IMG/VR virus record: IMGVR_UViG_3300042484_002457
Coordinates: 124,001 to 188,000 of that record
Origin: a virus
DNA: 64,000 nt
Direction: 5' to 3' (one strand)
Shown: positions 1 to 6,847 of the stretch, piece after piece
How positions within the stretch are numbered: the stretch's first letter is position 1
Layout: each line of letters opens with the position of its first letter
Made by a program: the position numbers and the translations under genes
Notes under the pieces: model-generated
Told to the model about the DNA's origin: nothing
Databases searched by the model: none
The model's input: the letters and a program-made list of their open reading frames with translations, nothing else

Positions 1-1
1 T

Positions 2-256
2 GGTATTCGGCCCCGCTGGGGCCGTGTGTATGCAGTGGGCCCTGACCAGTCTGGAGTGCGTGTAGGCGAATGGGTTTGTATAGAACATGGTCGTTGGACT
101 CGAGGTCTTGAAGTTGAAGACGAAGCTGGCAAACATACACTGCGCAGAGTTGATCCCAAGGATATCTTGATGAGTGCAGATGAGCGGCCAGATGATGTGA
201 CTTTCTCATCAGCCATTCACGTAGAAGCCAAACCCAGCCACATGCAGCACAACTGA
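2..256 (+). CDS. GroES-like co-chaperonin, C-terminal part (partial)
   Basis: The reading frame is open to the left edge of the window, so this is the end of a longer gene; the first possible internal start is a GTG at 26. The visible residues follow the Cpn10/GroES pattern: GRVYAVGP, then VRVGEWVCI, then a variable stretch, then DPKDILM. This corresponds to the beta-barrel body of a co-chaperonin that caps the host GroEL ring. In T4 that role is played by gp31, which is needed to fold the major capsid protein. The tail after DILM is longer than in bacterial GroES. It is followed two bases later by the next gene. The family call rests on pattern only and on about 84 visible residues. Confidence 0.55.
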   Translation, partial: GIRPRWGRVYAVGPDQSGVRVGEWVCIEHGRWTRGLEVEDEAGKHTLRRVDPKDILMSADERPDDVTFSSAIHVEAKPSHMQHN

Positions 257-257
257 T

Positions 258-518
258 ATGATAATCAACTGGGACGTAAACAAAGTTATTAGCGACTGCC
301 AGAAGATGTATTATGGGGCAAATGACCCATATGTGACCGGTTGGAACAACTGGCCTTGCAAACAAGACTTATATCGTGTAAAATTTGCTGTAGACGAAAT
401 GCTCAAGAACACTAGCAAATTTGCTGGTGAACAAGAGTGGTTGGAAGAACATGATAAAGAACAAGTTTGGAAAAAACTCAATGAAGTGCAACACTTGTCG
501 AAAAGACATAGATTCTAA
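258..518 (+). CDS. hypothetical protein, 86 aa
   Basis: I do not recognise this protein. It starts with ATG one base after the TGA of the upstream gene, which fits the packed layout. It is rich in Trp, Tyr, Lys and Glu, has no signal peptide or membrane segment, and looks like a small soluble alpha-helical protein. Its last 38 bases overlap the next small gene in another frame, so one of the two starts could be wrong. Confidence 0.5.
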   Translation: MIINWDVNKVISDCQKMYYGANDPYVTGWNNWPCKQDLYRVKFAVDEMLKNTSKFAGEQEWLEEHDKEQVWKKLNEVQHLSKRHRF

Positions 519-612
519 TTGCGACTGGCACCAAGGCCGATGTCCGCATCGTCCCAGCACCTGGGACGTTTTTATTACATGGTGGAGAAATAGAAATGAG
601 CAAAGGAAGTAG
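481..612 (+). CDS. small Cys-rich (zinc-ribbon-like) protein, 43 aa
   Basis: This short frame begins at an ATG inside the end of the previous gene. It encodes a protein starting MKCNTCRKDIDSNC, with CxxC followed by two further Cys residues and His residues (CDWHQGRCPH), a pattern typical of a small metal-binding knuckle. Longer in-frame starts exist upstream (a TTG at 421), but they add residues in a region already coding in another frame. The next gene starts inside its 3' end. The function is unknown. Confidence 0.5.
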   Translation: MKCNTCRKDIDSNCDWHQGRCPHRPSTWDVFITWWRNRNEQRK

Positions 613-790
613 ACCTCGTCCTTTAAGTATTCCAATTGTGGAATTGAACAATAGACTAGATACAATCTTTGGTGAAAAGCCAAAGAAACAGCGTTGGATA
701 CCACCAGCATTGCCCGAAGACATGCAAGGTATCAAAAGCTCGTTTGAGCAGCAACTGGGTGTGAATAAACTTCCACCTGGGCGCACATGA
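596..790 (+). CDS. hypothetical protein, 64 aa
   Basis: The ATG is preceded by a good ribosome binding site (GGAGAAATAGAA). The N-terminus MSKGSRPRPLSIP and a middle DTIFGEKPKK segment resemble short uncharacterised proteins I associate with T4-like aquatic phages. There are no membrane or catalytic motifs. The stop overlaps the next start as ATGA, so it is probably translationally coupled to it. Confidence 0.55.
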   Translation: MSKGSRPRPLSIPIVELNNRLDTIFGEKPKKQRWIPPALPEDMQGIKSSFEQQLGVNKLPPGRT

Positions 791-1005
791 AATTATTCAA
801 CCAGGTATATCTAGGAATGAATCCCACAATACAACAACTGATGCAACAGGCAGGCACTGACACCAGCGGCAAATGGATGAGTATAGACAATGCCGAAAAG
901 TTTGCTCAGTTGGTAATTGCAGCGTATAATAAAGAACTTGACGAGTCTTGTCAGGAAAGCAAAAGCAAACTTGGCTACAGCCGAATTGGATTGGAAAACG
1001 TATGA
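787..1005 (+). CDS. hypothetical protein upstream of the clamp loader, 72 aa
   Basis: This gene overlaps the previous stop (ATGA at 787) and its own stop overlaps the gp44 start (ATGA at 1002), so it is embedded in a coupled operon. The sequence contains QQLMQQAG and an AEKFAQLVIAAYNKEL helix but no motif I can name. In T4 the clamp-loader small subunit gp62 is adjacent to gp44. At 72 residues this protein is far too short to be gp62 (about 187 aa), and I see no resemblance. Confidence 0.55.
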   Translation: MKLFNQVYLGMNPTIQQLMQQAGTDTSGKWMSIDNAEKFAQLVIAAYNKELDESCQESKSKLGYSRIGLENV

Positions 1006-1925
1006 AAGAATTATGGGTAGAAAAATATCGTCCCAACACTGTGGATGGTTATGTGTTTGTTGACACTGCGCAACGTGAGCAGGTAACACAGTGGATCCGA
1101 GACGGAAGTATTCCTCACTTGATGTTGAGTGGTAGTGCTGGTACAGGTAAAACAACCCTGGCCAAACTGTTGATCAATGAACTAGGCGTAGACGAATATG
1201 ACGTGATGTACGCCAACGGTTCAAAGGAAGCTCGCAAGGTTGAGTGGGTGGACAAGCTGATCAGCTTTTGTCAAACCATGCCATTTGGTGCATTCAAAGT
1301 GGTGTTGATTGACGAAGCAGACTACATGAATCCCAACTCGGTACAGCCCGCACTACGCAACTTGATGGAAGACTACAGCCAAACTGTGCGGTTTATTCTT
1401 ACTTGTAACTATCCCAACAAGATTATCCCGGCCTTGCACTCACGTTGCCAAGGCTTTCACATCACCAAAACAGATCATACAGAGTTCACTGCTAGAGTGG
1501 CCACTGTGCTGGTGTCAGAAAATGTAGAATTTGATCTGGACACCTTGGATACTTATGTCAAGGCCACTTATCCAGATCTACGCAAGTGTTTGAACTTGGT
1601 ACAACCCAATTCAGTAACTGGAAAACTTGCACCCCCGGGCGAAAGCGATCGTGCTGTTCGAGACTGGAAGCTGGACTGTGTGGATCTGTTCAAACAAGGC
1701 AAGATTCGTGCAGCTCGTACTTTGCTGTGTCAAAGTGCCAGTGCCGAAGAATCAGATGAGATTTTTCGCTGGATGTACGACAACCTTGAACTGTTTGGTA
1801 AAACAGCTGAGCAGCAGGATCAAGCCATTGTGATTATTCGCAACGGCATTGCCAACATTCCCTTGGTCACAGATCAAGAAATCAACCTGAGTGCTACTTT
1901 AATTGAACTTGGCAACATCGCTTGA
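1002..1925 (+). CDS. 44: sliding clamp loader ATPase subunit (gp44/RFC small subunit-like), 307 aa
   Basis: This is the AAA+ ATPase that loads the sliding clamp onto primed DNA for the phage polymerase. The sequence starts MKELWVEKYRPNTVDGY, the classic RFC-family opening. It has a Walker A motif GSAGTGKT at about residues 44-51, a Walker B VVLIDEAD at about 100-107, and the clamp-loader SRC motif (HSRCQGF) near residue 146. The length matches T4 gp44 (319 aa). I chose the ATG at 1002 because the RFC N-terminus begins there and it overlaps the previous stop as ATGA; the longer frame from 948 adds unrelated residues. No gp62 partner is visible nearby. The 3' end overlaps a possible TTG start of the radical-SAM gene. 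Confidence 0.95.
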   Translation: MKELWVEKYRPNTVDGYVFVDTAQREQVTQWIRDGSIPHLMLSGSAGTGKTTLAKLLINELGVDEYDVMYANGSKEARKVEWVDKLISFCQTMPFGAFKVVLIDEADYMNPNSVQPALRNLMEDYSQTVRFILTCNYPNKIIPALHSRCQGFHITKTDHTEFTARVATVLVSENVEFDLDTLDTYVKATYPDLRKCLNLVQPNSVTGKLAPPGESDRAVRDWKLDCVDLFKQGKIRAARTLLCQSASAEESDEIFRWMYDNLELFGKTAEQQDQAIVIIRNGIANIPLVTDQEINLSATLIELGNIA

Positions 1926-3024
1926 GCCTGTGATTGATCCCAACAACAGGATCACATTCCTGTTGGATTGGGAACTCACAATGAAATGCAATCTGGATTG
2001 CAGCTATTGTGAAACTGGTATCTACGGTGGTCATGACAACAGCACACGACACCCGCCCAGGGCTGAGTGCTTGAAAACCATAGACTTTATGTTTGAGTAC
2101 GCTGATGCGTACATGAGCACCAAGCCCCAGGGCATTCGATATGTGATCCTGAATGTTTATGGCGGCGAAGCTTTGCACCATCCACACATTGTGGAAATTT
2201 TATCGGTGCTGCGATCTCGTCATGAGCAATACAAACAGCAATGGCATTTAACTGTTACCACAACTACCAATGCCATAATTGCGCCACACCGCTTGGACAA
2301 AATCATTCCTTTGATTGACGAGTTTACAGTAAGTTATCACACTGACAACACTCCTGAACAAAAACATCAATTTCAAGATAACTTGTTAAAAATCAAATCT
2401 GCGGGTGGTAGACTAAAGTGTGTGGTGCTCATGCATTCTGAGCCGGACAAGTTTGCCGATGCGCAAAACATGATTGAATGGCTAAAGAAAAATGATATCA
2501 AACATCTTCCGAGACAATTGGATCATGCAATTGAGCATGATTTCAACTACAATCAACAACAGGTAATTTGGTTTGAAAAACTCTACAACAAATCCCTGGA
2601 TCATGCTGTGGTACGAGACAACAAAATGGACCTGGCTGACACAGGTCGTGCCTGCTGCGGGGGCAGAAGTTTGTGTGCGGATCAAAATCGTCGAGACCCG
2701 CAAAAGTTTGTGTCAAACAAATTCCCAGGTTGGTACTGTAGTGTAAATCATTTCTTTTTGTATATCAAGCAAGTCAACGGCGAAGTCTACGTGAACAAAG
2801 ATTGCAAAATGAATTTTGATGGCACCGTGGGACCAATTGGGCATTTATCAAACACTCAGCCCATGATTGATCAGGCTCAAGATCATGATCGTCCTGTGAT
2901 ACAGTGTGCCAAACAACGCTGCTATTGTGGACTTTGTGCACCCAAGGCAGCAGATCTAGATACATATAACCACATAATGAAAAAATATGAGATACCTAAT
3001 TCTAACCTACGTGACCAGGCCTAA
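1903..3024 (+). CDS. radical SAM protein with SPASM/twitch-like Cys-rich C-terminus, 373 aa
   Basis: The motif CNLDCSYC (CxxxCxxC) binds the 4Fe-4S cluster used to cleave S-adenosylmethionine. The preceding strand LLDWELTMK is the usual first beta strand, so the true start must lie upstream of the ATG at 1981; a TTG at 1903 or a GTG at 1930 are the candidates. The C-terminal part carries a second set of cysteines (CCGGRSLC, WYCSV, CYCGLC), as in SPASM or twitch proteins that hold auxiliary clusters. The substrate is unknown; such enzymes often modify peptides or nucleotides. It lies directly after gp44 and overlaps the start of the next small gene. Confidence 0.8.
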   Translation: MNLATSLEPVIDPNNRITFLLDWELTMKCNLDCSYCETGIYGGHDNSTRHPPRAECLKTIDFMFEYADAYMSTKPQGIRYVILNVYGGEALHHPHIVEILSVLRSRHEQYKQQWHLTVTTTTNAIIAPHRLDKIIPLIDEFTVSYHTDNTPEQKHQFQDNLLKIKSAGGRLKCVVLMHSEPDKFADAQNMIEWLKKNDIKHLPRQLDHAIEHDFNYNQQQVIWFEKLYNKSLDHAVVRDNKMDLADTGRACCGGRSLCADQNRRDPQKFVSNKFPGWYCSVNHFFLYIKQVNGEVYVNKDCKMNFDGTVGPIGHLSNTQPMIDQAQDHDRPVIQCAKQRCYCGLCAPKAADLDTYNHIMKKYEIPNSNLRDQA

Positions 3025-3292
3025 TGGCAAAATTGACGAGCAAATGCAACTGGCTCGAAATATCAAACGCAGAGATTTGCAAACAGGCAATGTTATTCTT
3101 GACTTTCGTGAGCTCAAGGTAGTAAAATCTAGCATGAGTGGGCAACAAGTACCAAAAGATTTTGATCGAATTGTTGCTTACTATTATCAACACTATGCCA
3201 ACACAATAGATCGGCTACTGAAAGAAAATGGATACGAAATTGTCAAATCTGAAGAACCCCAAGCACAACCCGCAGAAACTGATCCTAGTTGA
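2987..3292 (+). CDS. conserved phage hypothetical protein, 101 aa
   Basis: The gene starts inside the end of the radical-SAM gene. The protein MRYLILTYVTRPNGKIDEQM.. has an alternating beta/alpha pattern and a VPKDFDRIVAYYYQHY stretch resembling small uncharacterised proteins of T4-like phages. There is no known catalytic motif. Its 3' end overlaps the convergent endonuclease gene by 8 bases, which suggests the endonuclease inserted directly behind it. Confidence 0.6.
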   Translation: MRYLILTYVTRPNGKIDEQMQLARNIKRRDLQTGNVILDFRELKVVKSSMSGQQVPKDFDRIVAYYYQHYANTIDRLLKENGYEIVKSEEPQAQPAETDPS

Positions 3293-4154
3293 TTAGTTTC
3301 CAACCTTTGTAACTTTTATACAGTCCTTTAACTAGTTTGTATGCTTCGGAGCCACTGCTAAAATTATATGCGGTGGCAAGATCTCCAGTTGTTCCGCAAA
3401 ATGTACCGTGGTTAGGATGAACAAAGTTATATTTGATAGCACGACTTTTTGTAGCATGGCTAATTTTCTTTCTTGATTCTGAGGCCCAAGCATGAGTTTT
3501 AAAACTTTCAGGTCTTTCTAATCTCCTTTGTTTTTGAGACTCTGATAATTTTTGTCGCATATCGTCGGTCCATATACGCTTACTATTAGATTCTCTTATT
3601 TTTTGTTTTTGGTAATCTGATATTGGATGAGACACATTTCCTTTAAGTTTTGCAGAAATTTTTTGTCTTGACTCTATAGTATGTGTTTTTCCATACATTG
3701 GATTATTTGTGCCTGAATTTCTATTAGATATATCAGACTTGAATTGTTTGGCTCGTTCGTCTCCAAATAATTCTTCATACGTCTTGTTTTTTCTGTTTTT
3801 GGATAATTGTTCTTTAGTTTCATTAGACAATGTGTGATGTTCTCCCCCTTTGGAGATATTAGTAAGGATACCACCGTCTTTTCTTCTACCGTATAAATCT
3901 ATTAGATGTGTTTCTCGGTCAATTGCTTCTTCTTTAGTTAACGATTCAAATACAACCTTGACTTCGGGAACTAAGTTTGCAGATAAGATGTTGCTAATTT
4001 CGTTAACTTTTTCTAAATTTACTATTTTAGTTCTAGTCTCCCGTATATGTTCTTTATATCGGAGTTCTGCTGTTCTTGATGTAATCCCTACATAAAAAAC
4101 GGTTTGAGTTAGTGGATTCAAAATCTCATAAACATAAAAAATTTTACTTGACAT
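3285..4154 (-). CDS. GIY-YIG homing endonuclease with NUMOD-like modules, 289 aa
   Basis: The N-terminus shows the GIY-YIG signature: FYVYEILNP, then VFYVGIT with Arg residues downstream, and a glutamate-containing ETHLIDLYGRR that supplies the metal-binding Glu. The middle carries repeated NUMOD3-like motifs (NPMYGKTH, ISAKLKGN, RQKLSESQKQRR). The C-terminus has a NUMOD1-like helix-turn-helix (TGDLATAYNFSSGSEAYKLVKG). The product is a free-standing nuclease that cuts phage genomes lacking it and spreads itself. It points against the flanking genes. A GATAAATA late-promoter-like box lies upstream on the same strand at 4201-4194. It is notably AT-rich compared with its neighbours. Confidence 0.9.
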   Translation of the reverse strand: MSSKIFYVYEILNPLTQTVFYVGITSRTAELRYKEHIRETRTKIVNLEKVNEISNILSANLVPEVKVVFESLTKEEAIDRETHLIDLYGRRKDGGILTNISKGGEHHTLSNETKEQLSKNRKNKTYEELFGDERAKQFKSDISNRNSGTNNPMYGKTHTIESRQKISAKLKGNVSHPISDYQKQKIRESNSKRIWTDDMRQKLSESQKQRRLERPESFKTHAWASESRKKISHATKSRAIKYNFVHPNHGTFCGTTGDLATAYNFSSGSEAYKLVKGLYKSYKGWKLIN

Positions 4155-4176
4155 ATACTATTCTTTCTATTATAAT
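4148..4176 (+). promoter_or_regulatory. consensus sigma-70 promoter, apparently leaderless
   Basis: A perfect TTGACA (4148-4153) and a perfect TATAAT (4171-4176) are separated by 17 bases. The expected transcription start, about 7 bases after the -10 box, falls on the ATG at 4183, so the mRNA for the HAD gene would have no leader. The -35 box overlaps the start codon of the divergent endonuclease. Confidence 0.8.
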
Positions 4177-4182
4177 CATACT

Positions 4183-4797
4183 ATGACTAAAGATATTTAT
4201 CAAAAACGCATAATTTTAACGGATATCGACGGTGTCGCGCTTGACTGGGAATATGCGTTTGATGTGTATATGCGGCAACACGGTTTCAACAAACAAGAAG
4301 GCGGCCAATTCAAATACAACATTGGCACACGCTACGGAATTGATACAGAACAAGGCAAAAAGCTGATCAAGATTTTTAATGAATCGGCACACATGGGATT
4401 TTTGCCACCCTTGCGTGATTCTATGTATTATATTAAACGTCTGCACGAAGAGCACGGATACGTGTTTCACGCAATTACTTCATTGAGCAAAGACGAAAAC
4501 GCACAAGAACTTCGCCGCATGAATATTAAGAAATTGTTTGGCGAATCAACATTTGAAAAATTTGTGTTTTTGGACACTGGAGCAGACAAAGATGAAGCCC
4601 TGGAGCCATATCGTGACTCAGGGCTATGGTGGATTGAGGACAAAATTGTCAATTGTGAAGTTGGATACAATCTTGGACTCTATCCCTTGTTAATGGAACA
4701 CGGGCACAACCTGGACTACGAAAATCCTGCTATTCCTCGTGTTCGTAATTGGCGTGAAATTTATTCAATAATTGCTCCTAGCGAGAATACAATTTAA
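4183..4797 (+). CDS. HAD-superfamily phosphatase / 5'-nucleotidase-like protein, 204 aa
   Basis: The N-terminal motif LTDIDGVALDW is the HAD motif I (DxDG), with the nucleophile and acid aspartates at about residues 14 and 16. The protein ends with a motif IV-like WWIEDK. It probably removes phosphate from a nucleotide or small metabolite in the cytoplasm; the substrate is not evident. There is no Shine-Dalgarno sequence before the ATG. A consensus promoter places the transcription start at or next to the start codon. Its 3' end overlaps the convergent phoH gene by 20 bases. Confidence 0.7.
   Translation: MTKDIYQKRIILTDIDGVALDWEYAFDVYMRQHGFNKQEGGQFKYNIGTRYGIDTEQGKKLIKIFNESAHMGFLPPLRDSMYYIKRLHEEHGYVFHAITSLSKDENAQELRRMNIKKLFGESTFEKFVFLDTGADKDEALEPYRDSGLWWIEDKIVNCEVGYNLGLYPLLMEHGHNLDYENPAIPRVRNWREIYSIIAPSENTI
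4194..4201 (-). promoter_or_regulatory. T4-type late promoter-like box GATAAATA
   Basis: Read on the minus strand, GATAAATA lies about 40 bases before the ATG (4154) of the GIY-YIG endonuclease. It resembles the T4 late consensus TATAAATA and the NATAAATA form of T4-like cyanophages. It lies inside the start of the divergent HAD gene. Confidence 0.4.
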
Positions 4798-5515
4798 GAA
4801 CATCACCAATGATCTTGTGTCGCTGTACGTCCCTGGATTCTAGTGGGCATACAGCGATTCCTTTGACCGGATGTGCTTGCAATCGATCACAAAGATCCAT
4901 CAAGCCGTTGTCGCCATTGGCGCGATCAGCTTGTTCTACGTCTCCTGTGATAACAATGCGACTGTTGACTCCAATACGAGTCATTAACATTTTGGCCTGT
5001 GCTGGTGTTGCGTTTTGCATTTCGTCTGCGATGATCCACGAGTGTTTGAATGTCCTGCCGCGCATGTAGGCCAGTGGCGCAATTTCAATGACTTGATCTT
5101 CAATCATGGCCACAATGTCTTGTGGTCTATAGTGTTCACGTAGTACGTCTAGCAAAGGCCTAGTCCATGGTTCCATTTTGGCGACCAAGTTGCCGGGCAA
5201 GAATCCGTGTTGTTCGCCTTCAACACCCACTGCTGGGCGTGTCATAATGATTCGTTCGCAGTCTCCTTCTTTTAATGCTTTGATTGCTGCCAACATGGCC
5301 AAGTAAGTTTTACCTGTACCTGCTGGCCCTGCAGTAACTACAATGTGCTGCCCTGGGTCTTGCAGTGCCATTACCAACTGTTCCTGATTTCGTGTTCGAG
5401 GGATCAAGTCTATGCGGCGCTGTGCCGCCTTAGGTGCCGGGTTAAAGGCTATGGTGTTTTCTACAGTTTGATTCATTCTCTTGTTTTGTGCTTTCGCAGC
5501 GCGGTTTCTACTCAA
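4778..5515 (-). CDS. phoH: PhoH-like ATPase, about 245 aa
   Basis: This is a P-loop ATPase of the PhoH family, which is very common in aquatic T4-like phages and whose biochemical role is unsettled. The sequence has Walker A GPAGTGKT, the PhoH feature GFLPG, a Walker B-like WIIADEMQN, and VITGDVEQ near the C-terminus. Three starts are possible. A TTG at 5515 has a good Shine-Dalgarno (AAAGGAG) eight bases upstream and is the one I chose. An ATG at 5569 adds 18 residues without a clear binding site, and an ATG at 5476 removes 13. The gene is convergent with the HAD gene. Confidence 0.9.
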   Translation of the reverse strand: MSRNRAAKAQNKRMNQTVENTIAFNPAPKAAQRRIDLIPRTRNQEQLVMALQDPGQHIVVTAGPAGTGKTYLAMLAAIKALKEGDCERIIMTRPAVGVEGEQHGFLPGNLVAKMEPWTRPLLDVLREHYRPQDIVAMIEDQVIEIAPLAYMRGRTFKHSWIIADEMQNATPAQAKMLMTRIGVNSRIVITGDVEQADRANGDNGLMDLCDRLQAHPVKGIAVCPLESRDVQRHKIIGDVLKLYSR

Positions 5516-5657
5516 AGTATTTTCTCCTTTAGTCCTCTCGGACCTGTTATTTACGGGCCTGCGCAACATGATAACACAACATTGATTTAACAACACCTGA
5601 TCACTAAATACTGACCTGGCGGCGTATTCCACAAAAACCCTGCTCTTGGTCAATCGA

Positions 5658-5664
5658 CTAAATA
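5658..5664 (+). promoter_or_regulatory. late-promoter-like CTAAATA box
   Basis: CTAAATA ends 5 bases before the ATG at 5670. The core TAAATA matches the T4 late -10 element, and the start would fall at the initiation codon. A second CTAAATA lies at 5604-5610. Confidence 0.45.
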
Positions 5665-5669
5665 TACGC

Positions 5670-6278
5670 ATGGACCGAGAACTCTTTAAAGACCACACTG
5701 ATTACTGGCAAGTTGCTGACAACATCCGCGACATCTACATGAGCGACGGCAGTTTGACCACGCTGTTGGATTTTGAGCGTGTGCTGGACGAAGTTGATAT
5801 CTACGCATTTAAAAACTGGGAAATTGGCGAGCTTGTGGCCGGTCCTGAAATTGGCCGATATCGTGTGAGCTGCACATTTATGTGGCCACTCAAACTCATG
5901 CCCGATCCACGTGGCGGACGCAGACTGTTGAACTACGACTGCGAAATAAGTTATCAACGCAAAGAAATAAAGATTCCTGTAAAGATCACAGACCCCAGTG
6001 ATTATCGCCCTGGCACCAAAAAAGCCAAGTTAATGACACAGGAAGTGTGGCTGGTGGAAATTGTCATGCCCAAGGCCTTGATGAATGATATTCGCACTGG
6101 ATCAATTGAAATGGAAGATGAGGATATTGATCTTGAAGAACTGGATCAGGCCTATGAGCAAGATCTAGATCAGGAAGCCAATCAGAGTGATGAGGCTGCC
6201 GATGATGCACAGGCCAGCCTGGACACACCCAACCCTGGAGGCGCACCAGCTGCTGCGCCAGGACAACCACAGATTTAA
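5670..6278 (+). CDS. conserved phage protein, 202 aa, acidic/Pro-rich tail
   Basis: I recognise this only as an uncharacterised family of T4-like aquatic phages. It has a structured N-terminal part (MDRELFKDHTDYW.. and a GPEIGRYRVSCTFMWP strand region) followed by an acidic, Gln/Ala/Pro-rich disordered tail from about residue 150. The start at 5670 fits the family N-terminus and the CTAAATA box just upstream; an in-frame GTG at 5646 adds eight residues. It is the first gene of a block leading into the QGVAEG polyprotein, so a virion or assembly role is plausible but unproven. Confidence 0.65.
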   Translation: MDRELFKDHTDYWQVADNIRDIYMSDGSLTTLLDFERVLDEVDIYAFKNWEIGELVAGPEIGRYRVSCTFMWPLKLMPDPRGGRRLLNYDCEISYQRKEIKIPVKITDPSDYRPGTKKAKLMTQEVWLVEIVMPKALMNDIRTGSIEMEDEDIDLEELDQAYEQDLDQEANQSDEAADDAQASLDTPNPGGAPAAAPGQPQI

Positions 6279-6280
6279 TC

Positions 6281-6847
6281 ATGAATACTTTTAATCCTTT
6301 TGACCCTGCCCGCCCCTTGCTGCTGGAAGGCCTACAGTACAAAGATCTTGACGGCATCATGAAACCCACAGTGCACGTGGATGAATTTTCTGCCAAACTG
6401 GGCGAAGATGCTGATGTGATTGTACTCAGCTTTTTTGTGCGCGACAAGCAAGCAGCACGTGATCTAATGGGCTGGTTTGAAAAAGGCTATGATTTTGTAC
6501 TAGATGCTGATGTCAGCCCCGGTGAAATCAAGCCTGGCCGGTATCTGGTGTATGTGGAAATTCGTCGCCGCAGCGCAGTACCTCGCCATGTTCAAACCTT
6601 GTTGGATGATCTTTCTACCCTGACAGAATTTGAGCCTGAAGACTGGCAGTTTGTGTATGAGGATGGTGACTTTGGCTGGGACCAGGATGAATTTATCAAA
6701 CGCATTCCACTAACACCCGACGCATATAGAGCCAGAAATGAATCTGATCTAAATGAAATGAGAGCTGCTGCCGGCTTGAAGCCAGTGCAGATTCATACTC
6801 CGCGGAGTGATGTCAAGGCATTAATGGCCGCAGCAGGGATATTGTAA
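6281..6847 (+). CDS. conserved phage protein, 188 aa
   Basis: This is an uncharacterised soluble protein. It begins two bases after the previous stop, and its own stop shares a base with the start of the polyprotein (TAATG at 6845-6849), so the three genes form one unit. The N-terminus MNTFNPFDPARPLLLEGL ends in LLLEG, resembling an x-x-E/G prohead-protease site. The middle has VIVLSFFVRDKQAARDLMGWFEKGYDFVLDADVSPGE, broken here by description: a strand, a helix around AARDLMGWFEKG, then DADVSPGE. No enzyme motif is seen. Confidence 0.6.
   Translation: MNTFNPFDPARPLLLEGLQYKDLDGIMKPTVHVDEFSAKLGEDADVIVLSFFVRDKQAARDLMGWFEKGYDFVLDADVSPGEIKPGRYLVYVEIRRRSAVPRHVQTLLDDLSTLTEFEPEDWQFVYEDGDFGWDQDEFIKRIPLTPDAYRARNESDLNEMRAAAGLKPVQIHTPRSDVKALMAAAGIL

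Noticed and set aside
369-786. Minus-strand frames over the first small genes
   Set aside because: They overlap coupled plus-strand genes, lack binding sites and contain no recognisable domain.
787-1005. Clamp-loader small subunit gp62
   Set aside because: The gene is adjacent to gp44 as gp62 is in T4, but 72 residues are far too few and nothing resembles gp62.
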